Shown here: positions 25,862-34,462 of the stretch, in pieces
Position numbering within the stretch: the stretch's first letter is position 1
Layout of the letters: every line of letters begins with the position of its first letter
From: Phenylobacterium koreense
GTDB taxonomy: Bacteria; Pseudomonadota; Alphaproteobacteria; Caulobacterales; Caulobacteraceae
Assembly: GCF_040545335.1 (NCBI RefSeq)
Contig: NZ_JBEPLU010000001.1
Span: 1,178,001-1,242,000 of the forward strand
Direction of reading: 5' to 3'
DNA: 64,000 nucleotides
The notes under the pieces: model-generated
The model's input: only the letters and a program-made list of their open reading frames with translations
What the model was told of the DNA's origin: nothing
Database searches by the model: none
Program-made: the position numbers and the translations under genes

Positions 25862-26563
25862 ATGGAAGCCGCCCCGATCACCGCTGACAGCTTCAGCTTC
25901 ATCAGCCTGTTCATCCGCGCCGACTGGGTCGTGAAGCTGGTGATGGTCGGGCTGATCCTCGCCTCGCTGTGGTCCTGGACCGTGATCATCGACAAGACCG
26001 TGCGGCTGACCAAACTGAACCGGCAGGCCAACGACTTCGAGGACAAGGTTTCGTCCGGCCGGCCGCTGGAGGACATCGCCGCCGAAGCCGGCGAGCGGCC
26101 CACCGCCGCCCTGCCCCGCATGCTGCAGGGCGCGCTGAAGGAATGGCGCGACGCGCGCCAGCGGGGCCTGATCAGCGAGAACCAGACCGCCTTCCTGATC
26201 CAGCGCATCGACCGTTCGCTGGACAACATCATCGCCCGTGAGAGCGCGCGGGTGGAGAACGGGCTCGGCTCGCTGGCCATCGTCGCCACCGCCTCGCCCT
26301 TCGTCGGACTGTTCGGCACCGTCTGGGGGATCATGAAGGCGTTCCAGGCCATCGCCGTCGAGAAGTCGACCAACCTGGCGGTCGTAGCGCCGTCGATCGC
26401 CGAGGCGCTGTTCGCCACCGCCATCGGCCTGATGGCCGCCATCCCGGCCTATATCGCCTACAACAAGTTCTCCACCGACGCGGGCCGCTACGCCGGCCGG
26501 CTGGAGGGCTTCGCCGACGACCTCTCGACCGCCATCCAGCGCCGCCTGGCCGAGCGGGGCTAA
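25862..26563 (+). CDS. tolQ: Tol-Pal inner-membrane protein TolQ
   Basis: 233 residues, MotA/TolQ/ExbB family with three membrane helices (about 23-43, 138-160, 175-197). The ATG at 25862 has AGGAG eight bases upstream. TolQ and TolR form the proton channel that drives TolA, needed for outer-membrane constriction in division; Caulobacter needs Tol-Pal for viability. Conserved FVGLFGTVWGIMKAF and VAPSIAEALFATAIGL segments are seen. Confidence 0.97.
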   Translation: MEAAPITADSFSFISLFIRADWVVKLVMVGLILASLWSWTVIIDKTVRLTKLNRQANDFEDKVSSGRPLEDIAAEAGERPTAALPRMLQGALKEWRDARQRGLISENQTAFLIQRIDRSLDNIIARESARVENGLGSLAIVATASPFVGLFGTVWGIMKAFQAIAVEKSTNLAVVAPSIAEALFATAIGLMAAIPAYIAYNKFSTDAGRYAGRLEGFADDLSTAIQRRLAERG

Positions 26564-26568
26564 GGGCC

Positions 26569-27045
26569 ATGGCGCTTTCCTCGCACGACGCCTTTTCCGC
26601 ACCGGCCGCCTCGCGCCGCCGCCGCGGGCGGGCGCGCCGCGGCGCGCTGTCGGAGATCAACGTCACCCCGCTGGTGGACGTGATGCTGGTGCTGCTGATC
26701 ATCTTCATGGTCTCGGCCCCGCTGCTGACCAGCGGCGTGGAGATCGAGCTGCCGAAGACCGAGGCCGGGGCCATGGAAGACCCCAAGGAGCCGCTGACGG
26801 TCTCGATCCGCCAGGACGGCTCGGTGTTCATCCAGGAGGACGCGGTGCCGTTCGGGAGCCTGGCGCCGCGGCTGCGGGCCATGGCCGGCGACGACCAGGC
26901 CAAGCCGATCTATGTGCGGGCCGACGGGCGCGCCTCCTATCAGGTCGTGGCCCAGGTGATGGCGGCGCTGTCGACCTCGGGCTTCACCAGCATCAACCTG
27001 ATCACCGACACCGGCGGACCGTCGTCGGGCGGCGAACAGCGCTGA
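26569..27045 (+). CDS. tolR: Tol-Pal inner-membrane protein TolR
   Basis: 158 residues. An ExbD/TolR fold with one membrane helix carrying the protonatable Asp in LVDVMLVLLIIFMV (about residues 35-49), and a periplasmic domain. It follows tolQ by 5 bp, so the two are co-translated. Basic N-terminus (RRRRGRARRG) is cytoplasmic. Works with TolQ to use proton flow. The tolA gene starts 7 bp after. Confidence 0.96.
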   Translation: MALSSHDAFSAPAASRRRRGRARRGALSEINVTPLVDVMLVLLIIFMVSAPLLTSGVEIELPKTEAGAMEDPKEPLTVSIRQDGSVFIQEDAVPFGSLAPRLRAMAGDDQAKPIYVRADGRASYQVVAQVMAALSTSGFTSINLITDTGGPSSGGEQR

Positions 27046-27052
27046 GGCGCCG

Positions 27053-27880
27053 ATGGCCCGTGAACGGTCCGAATTTTCCGGGGCGATGGTCGCCTCCGCC
27101 CTGCTGCACGTGGGGATCTTCGCGGTCGCGCTGATCGGGTGGCCGTGGGGCAAGGAGCTTCCCATGGGCAGCGCCGTGCCGATCAACATCGTGGCCAACG
27201 CGCCCTCGACCAACCTCGCCCCCGCGGTCGAGGGTCCCGAGGAGCTGCCGGCCCAGACCGAGGAGCCGGTCCCGGACGCCCCGACCCCGCCGGCCGCGCC
27301 TGAGCCGCAGCCGGTCCCAACCCCGCCGCAGCCGACCCCGAAGGCCGCGCCCCAGCCAGCGCCGCAGGCCAAGCCCGCACCGGCCCCGACGCCGAAGCCC
27401 GCGCCCAAGCCAGCCGCCAAGACTCCGGCCAAGCCTGCGCCCAAGGCCGAGAAGGGCCTGGACCTGGACGCCCTGGCCGCCAGCGTCGCCAAGAGCGGAG
27501 GGCAGCGCTCCTCCGCCGCCAAGGGCCCTTCGCGCCCGGCCACGGCCCAGCAGGCGCGCCCTGACCTGGGCACCGGCCAGGCCGCCGCGGCCATCTCCGG
27601 CATGAGCGGCGAGATCGAGCGGCGCTGGAACCCGAACTGCGCGGTGGAGGGCGGCCGCGACGTCAAGCTGAAGCTCTCCGTGACGCTCGGGACCGGCGGC
27701 CGCGTGGTCGGCGAGGTGACCGCGGGCGGGGCCGAGCGCTCCAGCAACGCCGTGGTCCGCGCCGCCGCCGAGCGGGCGATCCGAGCGGTCTACGCCGCAG
27801 CGCCCTTTCCGAACGTGCCTCGCAGCTTTTACGGCGACCCGATCATTCTGAACTTCAACACCAGAGACGCCTGTTCCTAA
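27053..27880 (+). CDS. tolA: Envelope-spanning protein TolA
   Basis: 275 residues. A single N-terminal membrane helix (about 12-29) anchors a long linker, residues 60-150, very rich in Pro, Ala and Lys-Pro repeats (PAPTPKPAPKPAAKTPAKP), and a C-terminal TonB/TolA-like domain (about 175-275, IERRWNPNCAVEGGRDVKLK). It reaches from the inner membrane to Pal in the outer membrane. The polyproline linker may need YebC/EF-P for translation. Linker proline content differs from the Ala/Lys helix of E. coli TolA but is normal in alphaproteobacteria. Confidence 0.9.
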   Translation: MARERSEFSGAMVASALLHVGIFAVALIGWPWGKELPMGSAVPINIVANAPSTNLAPAVEGPEELPAQTEEPVPDAPTPPAAPEPQPVPTPPQPTPKAAPQPAPQAKPAPAPTPKPAPKPAAKTPAKPAPKAEKGLDLDALAASVAKSGGQRSSAAKGPSRPATAQQARPDLGTGQAAAAISGMSGEIERRWNPNCAVEGGRDVKLKLSVTLGTGGRVVGEVTAGGAERSSNAVVRAAAERAIRAVYAAAPFPNVPRSFYGDPIILNFNTRDACS

Positions 27881-27895
27881 ATGGAGATCCGTCCC

Positions 27896-29191
27896 ATGCG
27901 CCTGAAGACCCTGGCCCTGGCCATCGCGGCGACGCTCCTGTCGACCACAGCCCTGCCTCCTGCGGCCCACGCCCAGGTCGAGGTCGACATCAACCGCGGC
28001 GAGGTGCAGCCGATGCCGATCGCGATCCCTGCGTTCGGCGGCCAGCAGGGCGCCGAGATCGCTCAGGTGATCACCGGCAACCTCGAGCGGTCCGGCCTGT
28101 TCGCCCCGATCCCGCAGAGCGCCTATATCGAGCAGGGCATGGATGTGAACGTCCAGCCGCGCTTCCCCGACTGGAAGTCGATCAACGCCCAGGCCCTGGT
28201 GAACGGCCAGGTGACCGTCGAGGGCGGCCGGCTGACGGTGAACTTCCGCCTGTGGGACGTCTATTCCGAGCAGCAGCTCCTGGGCCTGCAGTTCACCTCG
28301 ACGCCGGACAACTGGCGGCGGGTGGCGCACAAGATCTCCGATGCTGTCTATGAGCGGCTGACCGGGGAGAAGGGCTATTTCGACACCCGCGTGGTGTTCG
28401 TCTCCGAGAGCGGCGGCAAGCTGAACCGCCGCAAGCAACTGGCCATCATGGACCAGGACGGGGCCAATCCGAGCTATCTGACCGACGGCTCCTACATCGT
28501 CATGACGCCCAGGTTCTCCTCGACCAGCCAGGAGATCACCTACATGGCCCTGCGGCCGGACGGTTCGTCGATCTACCTGTTCAACCTGGAAACCGGGCGG
28601 CGCGAGACCCTGGGCAACTTCCCGGGCATGGTGTTCGCGCCGCGGTTCTCGCCGGACGGCGGCCGGGTGGCCTTCTCGGTCGAGCGGGCCGGCAACAGCG
28701 ACATCTATGTGATGGACCTGCGCAGCCGCTCGTCCAGCCGCCTGACCACCGACGCCTCGATCGAGACCTCGCCTTCCTTCTCTCCGGACGGCTCGCAGAT
28801 CGTCTACAACTCCGACCGCGGCGGCACGGCCCAGCTCTATGTGATGGGCGCCAGCGGCGGCGGAAGCCGGCGGATCTCCTTCGGCGAGGGCCGCTACACT
28901 ACGCCGGTCTGGAGCCCGACCGGCGAATACATCGCCTTCACCAAGCAGACCGGCGGCGAATTCCATATCGGGATCATGCGCCCCGACGGGTCGGACGAGC
29001 GGATTCTGACCAGCAGCTACCTCGACGAAGGCCCCACCTGGGCGCCCAACGGCAGAGTTCTGATGTTCAGTCGTGAAACGCCTGGAGCTGGACCGCGTTT
29101 GTGGACTGTGGACGTGACGGGCCGGATTCTGCGGCCTGCGCCGTACCCGGGCTCAGGGACGGACCCGGCTTGGTCGCCGCTCCTGAATTAA
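27896..29191 (+). CDS. tolB: Periplasmic Tol-Pal protein TolB
   Basis: 431 residues: signal peptide (cleavage near AHA-QVEVDI), N-terminal domain (30-170), and a six-blade beta-propeller made of repeats such as [21 protein letters not shown]. It binds Pal and TolA in the periplasm. The ATG at 27896 has GGAG nine bases upstream, so it is preferred to the in-frame ATG at 27881, one base after the tolA stop. Confidence 0.97.
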   Translation: MRLKTLALAIAATLLSTTALPPAAHAQVEVDINRGEVQPMPIAIPAFGGQQGAEIAQVITGNLERSGLFAPIPQSAYIEQGMDVNVQPRFPDWKSINAQALVNGQVTVEGGRLTVNFRLWDVYSEQQLLGLQFTSTPDNWRRVAHKISDAVYERLTGEKGYFDTRVVFVSESGGKLNRRKQLAIMDQDGANPSYLTDGSYIVMTPRFSSTSQEITYMALRPDGSSIYLFNLETGRRETLGNFPGMVFAPRFSPDGGRVAFSVERAGNSDIYVMDLRSRSSSRLTTDASIETSPSFSPDGSQIVYNSDRGGTAQLYVMGASGGGSRRISFGEGRYTTPVWSPTGEYIAFTKQTGGEFHIGIMRPDGSDERILTSSYLDEGPTWAPNGRVLMFSRETPGAGPRLWTVDVTGRILRPAPYPGSGTDPAWSPLLN

Positions 29192-29321
29192 AGTCTTGTT
29201 AGGTGTAATTTTCCCGCTTTCGCGGCCTTTTCAAATGTCCGGTGTCAAAAAACCCGGATAGAAGCTGAAACTGGCTGTGGGGACCCGCCGTCGTCGTAAC
29301 TCTATGAATAGGAGAAGCCTC

Positions 29322-29870
29322 GTGCAGAGCTTCAGTATCAAGCACGCCCTTCGACTCGCGCTCGTCGCGACCGCCGCCGTTTCGGTGACGGCCTGCGCCT
29401 CGCGGCCGAAGCCGGCCGCGCCGGAACCGGCGCCGGCGCCGGCCCCTGCTCCGGCTCCGGAGCCTGCGCCCGCGCCGCCGCCCCCGACCTCGTCGGTCAT
29501 TCCGGGCTCGACCCAGGACTTCGTCGTCAACGTCGGCGACCGCGTCTTCTTCGACTTCGACCAGTACGAAGTCCGCGCCGACGCCTCCCCGATCCTCGAC
29601 GCCCAGGCCGCCTGGCTGGTGCGCTATCCCAACGTGCAGGTCCGCATCGAAGGCAACGCCGACGAACGCGGCACCCGCGAGTACAACCTGGCCCTCGGTT
29701 CACGTCGCGCCAACTCGGTGCGCGAGTACCTGGTCCAGCGCGGCGTCGCGCCCTCGCGCATCTCGACCGTCTCCTTCGGCAAGGAGCGTCCGATCGCTGA
29801 AGGCTCCGACGAGGAAGCGTTCCAAAAGAACCGGAACGCCCACACCGCGATCACCAGCGGCGCCCAGTAA
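29322..29870 (+). CDS. pal: Peptidoglycan-associated lipoprotein Pal
   Basis: 182 residues from a GTG at 29322, which has AGGAGA eight to twelve bases upstream; an in-frame ATG at 29304 has no ribosome site. Lipobox SVTAC anchors it in the outer membrane. A proline/alanine linker (PAPAPAPAPEPAPAPPPPTS) is followed by the OmpA-like domain, with the peptidoglycan-binding signature VRIEGNADERGTREYNLALG. It ties peptidoglycan to the outer membrane and binds TolB. The linker is far more Pro/Ala-rich than in E. coli. Confidence 0.95.
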   Translation: MQSFSIKHALRLALVATAAVSVTACASRPKPAAPEPAPAPAPAPAPEPAPAPPPPTSSVIPGSTQDFVVNVGDRVFFDFDQYEVRADASPILDAQAAWLVRYPNVQVRIEGNADERGTREYNLALGSRRANSVREYLVQRGVAPSRISTVSFGKERPIAEGSDEEAFQKNRNAHTAITSGAQ

Positions 29871-29888
29871 GGCCCGTCTGGACATCGT

Positions 29889-29916
29889 GGGAGGGGGCCT
29901 TCGGGTCCCCTCTTCT
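29889..29916 (+). terminator. Weak intrinsic terminator or hairpin after pal
   Basis: GGGAGGGGGCC and GGGTCCCCTC can pair across a short loop, followed by TTCT. The stem is imperfect and the T-run short; it may only reduce read-through into cpoB. Confidence 0.4.
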
Positions 29917-30002
29917 GCATTCCTCCGCCGGCTGGCTCCATCCGCTGGCCTATGGGCGGGGAAGCCCCATTTTGGCCGTCCGTCCCACAGATGATGCCCT
30001 CC

Positions 30003-30842
30003 ATGAAGCTCGCCCGCCTGGCTTTGCCGCTCGCCCTCGCCCTCGTCTCCACGACCGCCCTGGCCCAGACGCCGATCGACCCGCTGGACGCCCGCGACGC
30101 GCGCCGGGTCGACAAGATGGAGCAGGTGGTGCGCGAGTTGCGGTCGATCGTGTTCCAGGGCCGCGACTCCGGAAAGCCGGTGGTCGTGCAGCCGGCCGAG
30201 ACCGACTACCAACTGCAGGAAGTGTCGCGCCGGATGGCGGACCTGGAGCAGGCGGTCACCCGCATGAACGGCGAGCTCGAGAACGCCGTCCGCCAGGCGG
30301 ACCTCGCCAAGCGGGACGCCGAGACCCTGCGGGCTGAGAACAAGGCGCTGAACGACCGCATCGCCGGGCTGGAGAGCCGAGCCCTGGCCGACACCGTCGC
30401 GCCTGACGGCCTGGGCGGCGGACTGGCCGGCGGTCCTTCGCCGAGCGCGGGGCTGCCGGCGGGCGAGGCCTTCAGCCAGTCGCGGCAGGCCATGCTGGCC
30501 GGGGACTACGCCGCCGCCGAGGCCGGCTTCCGCGACTTCGTGGACCAGCATGGCGACAACGCCAAGGCGCCCGAGGCCCGCTACTGGCTGGGCAAGACGC
30601 TCAGCGCGCGCGGGGCGCACGCCGATGCGGCCGGGGTCTACATCGCCGCCATCCGTGGCTGGCCGAAGACGAGCTGGGCGCCGGACGCGGTGCTGGAGCT
30701 GTCACGCTCGCTGATCGCGCTGAAGAAGCCGAGCGACGCCTGCGCCACCCTGGCCGAGCTCTCCAAGCGCTATCCGAACGCGCCGGCCGGCGTGCAGAGC
30801 CGTGCGGCCCAGGCCCGCGGCCAGGCTAAGTGCGCGGCCTGA
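30003..30842 (+). CDS. cpoB: Cell division coordinator CpoB (YbgF)
   Basis: 279 residues. The signal peptide MKLARLALPLALALVSTTALA is cleaved before QTPID; an in-frame ATG at 29991 is possible, but gives the signal a needless extension. Residues 45-125 form an N-terminal coiled coil (trimerising region, Q/E/R-rich), and residues 160-275 contain three TPR repeats, e.g. ARYWLGKTLSARGAHADA. CpoB links the Tol complex to peptidoglycan synthesis by PBP1B in E. coli. Its end overlaps the tilS GTG by 13 bp. Confidence 0.93.
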   Translation: MKLARLALPLALALVSTTALAQTPIDPLDARDARRVDKMEQVVRELRSIVFQGRDSGKPVVVQPAETDYQLQEVSRRMADLEQAVTRMNGELENAVRQADLAKRDAETLRAENKALNDRIAGLESRALADTVAPDGLGGGLAGGPSPSAGLPAGEAFSQSRQAMLAGDYAAAEAGFRDFVDQHGDNAKAPEARYWLGKTLSARGAHADAAGVYIAAIRGWPKTSWAPDAVLELSRSLIALKKPSDACATLAELSKRYPNAPAGVQSRAAQARGQAKCAA

Positions 30843-32053
30843 CGGACGCGCTTTCCGAGCAAGTCCACGCCGTCCTCGACCGGCGCCTGAACGCCCGCTC
30901 GGCCGCACCGCTGGCGGTGGGCCTGTCCGGCGGCGGGGATTCCCGCGCCCTGACCCTGATGGCCGCGCAGTGGGCGGCCGCTCATGGCCGCAGGCTGCTG
31001 GTCCTCAGCGTGGACCACCAGATCAATCCGAAGAGCGCGGCCTGGACCCGGGATTGCGCGGCGCTGGCCCAACGGCTGGGGCTTGGCTTTCGAGCGCTGG
31101 CCTGGGAAGGCGAGAAACCGGCCCAGGGCCTGCAGGCCGCCGCAAGGGCCGCCCGGCACCGGTTGCTGGCCCAGGCCGCGCGGGAGGCCGGGGCAAGCGT
31201 CGTCCTGCTGGGCCACACGGCCGACGACCTGCGGGAGGCCGCCGCCATGCGGGCGGCGGGCTCGACCACGCCCTCGCCGCGGGAATGGGCGCCCTCCCCG
31301 GCCTGGCCCGAGGGGCGCGGGATGTTCCTGCTGCGCCCGATGCTGGAGATCGGCCGGACCGAACTGCGAGCCTGGCTGAGCGAACGGGGCGAGCGCTGGA
31401 TAGATGATCCGTCTAATGACGATCTGCGCTTCGCGCGGGCCAGGGCGCGTGCGGCGGGGCGGGAAGGCGGAGCCGAGCCGGAAGCGCTGCCGGAGGATCT
31501 CGCCAGGCGCGCGCTGGAGGCGGCGGTCGATGCGGGGGGCGTCGTCAGCCTGCCGCGAGAGGGCCTGCCCGGCCGGCTGGTCGCGGCGGCCTGCCTGTGC
31601 GCCGGCGGGTCGAGCCGGCCGCCGCGGGGCGAGCGGCTGGCGCGGATCGCAAGCCTGATCGCGTCGAAAAAGGACGGCGTCGCCACCCTGGCCGGAGCGC
31701 GGATAGAGGCCGGCGAGGGCGTGGTGCGGTTCATGCGCGAGCTGGGACGCGGCGGCGGCGCGGAGCTGACGCTGGAGCCGGGGCGGCCGGCGGTGTGGGA
31801 CGGCCGCTTCGAGTTGACGGCGGACTTTCCGATGAGCGTCGCGCCGCTGACCGGCCACGCCGCCCGGCTGGGCGAGGCGGAGAAGCGGGCCCTGGCGGCG
31901 ATCCCGGCCAAGGCGCGGGGCGCCCTGCCCGCCGTGATCGAGCAGGACGCCGTGCGCTGCCCGATCCTGGCGCCGGTGGCGGGGCTGTCCGTCCGCGGAC
32001 TGGTGCGCGAGCGGCTGCTGGCGGCCTGCGGGGCGGTGGCGCGCGAAGCCTAG
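30830..32053 (+). CDS. tilS: tRNA(Ile)-lysidine synthase
   Basis: 407 residues, GTG start overlapping the cpoB end by 13 bp. The N-terminal PP-loop VGLSGGGDSRALTLM (SGGxDS) activates C34 of the AUA-decoding tRNA-Ile with ATP before lysine attack, which changes the codon and charging identity. A second motif, HTADDLREAAAMR, is near residue 130. The C-terminal part is Ala/Arg-rich and poorly conserved, as in other species. In many relatives ftsH follows tilS; here no ftsH is present after it. Confidence 0.93.
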   Translation: MRGLTDALSEQVHAVLDRRLNARSAAPLAVGLSGGGDSRALTLMAAQWAAAHGRRLLVLSVDHQINPKSAAWTRDCAALAQRLGLGFRALAWEGEKPAQGLQAAARAARHRLLAQAAREAGASVVLLGHTADDLREAAAMRAAGSTTPSPREWAPSPAWPEGRGMFLLRPMLEIGRTELRAWLSERGERWIDDPSNDDLRFARARARAAGREGGAEPEALPEDLARRALEAAVDAGGVVSLPREGLPGRLVAAACLCAGGSSRPPRGERLARIASLIASKKDGVATLAGARIEAGEGVVRFMRELGRGGGAELTLEPGRPAVWDGRFELTADFPMSVAPLTGHAARLGEAEKRALAAIPAKARGALPAVIEQDAVRCPILAPVAGLSVRGLVRERLLAACGAVAREA

Positions 32054-32628
32054 AGCCCGCGGCCGGCCTTCTGCGCCGCGACGTAGGCGGCAAAGCCCCG
32101 CATGTAGTCGCGCAACTGCTCCTCGATGACCGGGTCGAGGATGGCGCCGGCGTCGTCGAACACCTTGTGGGCGCGCGAGACCATCAGCCGGCCGCCGAAA
32201 TAGGGAGCGGTCCGAAGGGTGCGCAGGACCGGGAGCCACGCCTCCTGGCTGAGGATCGTGCCGAAGCCCCCCGGCGAGGCGCCGATGAACCCGACCGGCT
32301 TGCCCTCGAAGACGCGCGGAATGTCGGCCGGCGGGCGGCTGAGCCAGTCGATGGCGTTCTTGAACACGCCGGGGATGGAGTTGTTGTACTCCGGCGTCAC
32401 CAGGAAGAGCCCGTCGGCGCCGGCGATGGCGTCCTTCAGCGCCTCGACCTCGGCAGGCATGCCCTGCGCCTCGACGTCGGCGTCGTAGAGCGGGACGCCG
32501 CGGATCGTCCCGATCTCGATCTGCAGCTCCGGCGGCGCCAGGCGCGCCGCGGCCCGCAGCAGGTGGGCGTTGAGGGAAGCTTGGCGGAGGCTTCCGGAGA
32601 GTCCGACGATGCGGAGGGGCTGGGTCAT
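32050..32628 (-). CDS. NADPH-dependent FMN reductase
   Basis: 192 residues, flavodoxin-like fold. GLSGSLRQASLNAHLLRAA binds the FMN phosphate and TPEYNNSIPGVFKNAIDWLS is the family signature near residues 80-100. Enzymes of this group reduce FMN or quinones, azo dyes and chromate with NADPH. No signal peptide. It converges on tilS with a 4-bp overlap. ATG at 32628 is followed by a short hydrophobic strand (LRIVGLSGS), as expected. Confidence 0.9.
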   Translation of the reverse strand: MTQPLRIVGLSGSLRQASLNAHLLRAAARLAPPELQIEIGTIRGVPLYDADVEAQGMPAEVEALKDAIAGADGLFLVTPEYNNSIPGVFKNAIDWLSRPPADIPRVFEGKPVGFIGASPGGFGTILSQEAWLPVLRTLRTAPYFGGRLMVSRAHKVFDDAGAILDPVIEEQLRDYMRGFAAYVAAQKAGRGL

Positions 32629-32767
32629 TCGCGTCCTGGGGGCGTGGAATCAAGCTTGGGCGAGGCTATCTCGGATCAAAGGCTCTTGCGTTCCGTAACG
32701 TCGGCCTTTGTCGTGTTGCTCAGCCGGCGACGAAGACCCCTCGCCGAACAACGACATTGGGGAGCCC

Positions 32768-34462
32768 ATGCACTATCGCGAGCTGAAAGAGGCCTGGTCG
32801 GAACTGACGGCGCCCGGCGCGCCCTTCGAGGTCGTCGAGATCCCGGTGCGCGGAAACATGATCCGCATGTTCAAGAACGCGCCGCCGTCGGTGCGAGAAC
32901 TTTGGCTTTCCACCGCCGCCTATGGCGACCGCGACTACCTGGTCTACGACCAGGATCGGCTGACCTATGCGCAGGCCCACGCGCAGGTGAACGCCATCGC
33001 CGCCTGGCTGTTCGAACAGGGCGTGAAGCCGGGCGACCGGGTGGCGATCGCCATGCGCAACTATCCCGAATGGCTGCTGATCTACTGGGCCTGCGTCTCC
33101 ACCGGCGTCGCGGCGGTGGGCATGAACGCCTGGTGGGTGACCGACGAGATGGAGTACGCGCTGCAGGACTCCGCGCCCAAGGTCATCTTCGCCGACGCCG
33201 AGCGCCTGGCCCGCATCCTGGAGCGCCCGTCGATGACGGGAGGCGCCAAGGTGGTGGCCGTGCGGACCGAAGCGCCGACCGGTGTGATCCCCTATGCCGA
33301 GGTGATCGCCGGCGGCGGCGCCATGCCGGAGGTGAGCGTCGATCCGGACGCCGACGCCTGCATCTTCTACACCTCGGGCACGACCGGGGTTCCGAAGGGG
33401 GCGCAGCTCACCCATCGCGGCTGCATCGCCAACCTGCTGAACATGGGCTTCTCGGCCCAGGTGCAGGGACTGGCCGTGGCCAAGGCGACGGGGGTGGCTC
33501 CGAACCCGGCCGCCGCGCCGATCCCGGCAGGCCTGCTGACCACGCCGCTGTTCCACGTGACCGCCAACAACTGCGGAGCCTACGCCACCACGGCGGCGGG
33601 CGGCAAACTCGTCCTGATGTACCGCTGGGACGCCGGCGAGGCCCTGAGGCTGATCAAGCGGGAGAAGATCACCGCCATGAGCGGCGTGCCGACCATGGCC
33701 CGCGAGCTGATCAACCACCCCGACTTCGAAACCACCGACACCTCCAGCCTGATGACCCTCGGCGGAGGGGGCGCGCAATTGCCGCCGGACCTAGTCGGCA
33801 AGATCGACGGCCAGGTGAAGACCGCCCGGCCGAACACCGGATACGGCATGACCGAGACCAGCGGGATCATCACCGCAGTCTCGGCCGACTTCTTCGTGGA
33901 CAAGCCAGAGAGCTGCGGCCCGGCCATGCCGAGCTTCGAGGTCAAGTGCGTCGACGACGACGGCGAGACCGTGCCGCCCGGCCAGGTCGGCGAGCTGTGG
34001 GTCAAGGGCGCGCCGGTCATCAAGGGCTATATCAACCGGCCCGAGGCGACGGCCGAATCCATCACCGACGGCTGGCTGCACACCGGCGACGTCGCCCGGA
34101 TCGACGAGGACGGCTTCATCTTCATCGTCGACCGCAAGAAGGACATGGTCCTGCGCGGCGGCGAGAACGTCTATTGCGCCGAGGTCGAGGCGGCGATCTT
34201 TCGACATCCGTCGGTGGCCGAGGCCACGGTGTTCGGGGCGCCCGACGAGCGGCTGGGCGAAGAGGTCGGGGCGGCCGTGGTGCTGCGACCGGGCATGGAG
34301 CTGACCGCCGATGAGCTGCGCGACCACCTTGGCGGCTTGCTCGCCCGGCACAAGATCCCCCGGTACATCTGGTTCCTGAACGATCCGCTGCCGCGAAACG
34401 CCAGCGGCAAGTTCCTCAAGCGCCAGCTTCGGGAGACGCTGAAGCCGGAAGCGGCGGCCTGA
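32768..34462 (+). CDS. Class I adenylate-forming acyl-CoA ligase
   Basis: 564 residues. Motifs: P-loop FYTSGTTGVPKGA (about 200), GYGMTETSG (about 360), hinge TGDVARIDEDGFIFIVDRKKDM and the C-terminal catalytic Lys in RNASGKFLKRQL. It activates a carboxylic acid with ATP and CoA. The length and motif order fit medium/long-chain acyl-CoA synthetase or a bile/steroid acid ligase; the substrate is not visible. ATG 32768 has GGGGAG five bases upstream. Its TGA shares one base with the next ATG (TGATG), so the GH3 gene is coupled. Confidence 0.92.
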   Translation: MHYRELKEAWSELTAPGAPFEVVEIPVRGNMIRMFKNAPPSVRELWLSTAAYGDRDYLVYDQDRLTYAQAHAQVNAIAAWLFEQGVKPGDRVAIAMRNYPEWLLIYWACVSTGVAAVGMNAWWVTDEMEYALQDSAPKVIFADAERLARILERPSMTGGAKVVAVRTEAPTGVIPYAEVIAGGGAMPEVSVDPDADACIFYTSGTTGVPKGAQLTHRGCIANLLNMGFSAQVQGLAVAKATGVAPNPAAAPIPAGLLTTPLFHVTANNCGAYATTAAGGKLVLMYRWDAGEALRLIKREKITAMSGVPTMARELINHPDFETTDTSSLMTLGGGGAQLPPDLVGKIDGQVKTARPNTGYGMTETSGIITAVSADFFVDKPESCGPAMPSFEVKCVDDDGETVPPGQVGELWVKGAPVIKGYINRPEATAESITDGWLHTGDVARIDEDGFIFIVDRKKDMVLRGGENVYCAEVEAAIFRHPSVAEATVFGAPDERLGEEVGAAVVLRPGMELTADELRDHLGGLLARHKIPRYIWFLNDPLPRNASGKFLKRQLRETLKPEAAA

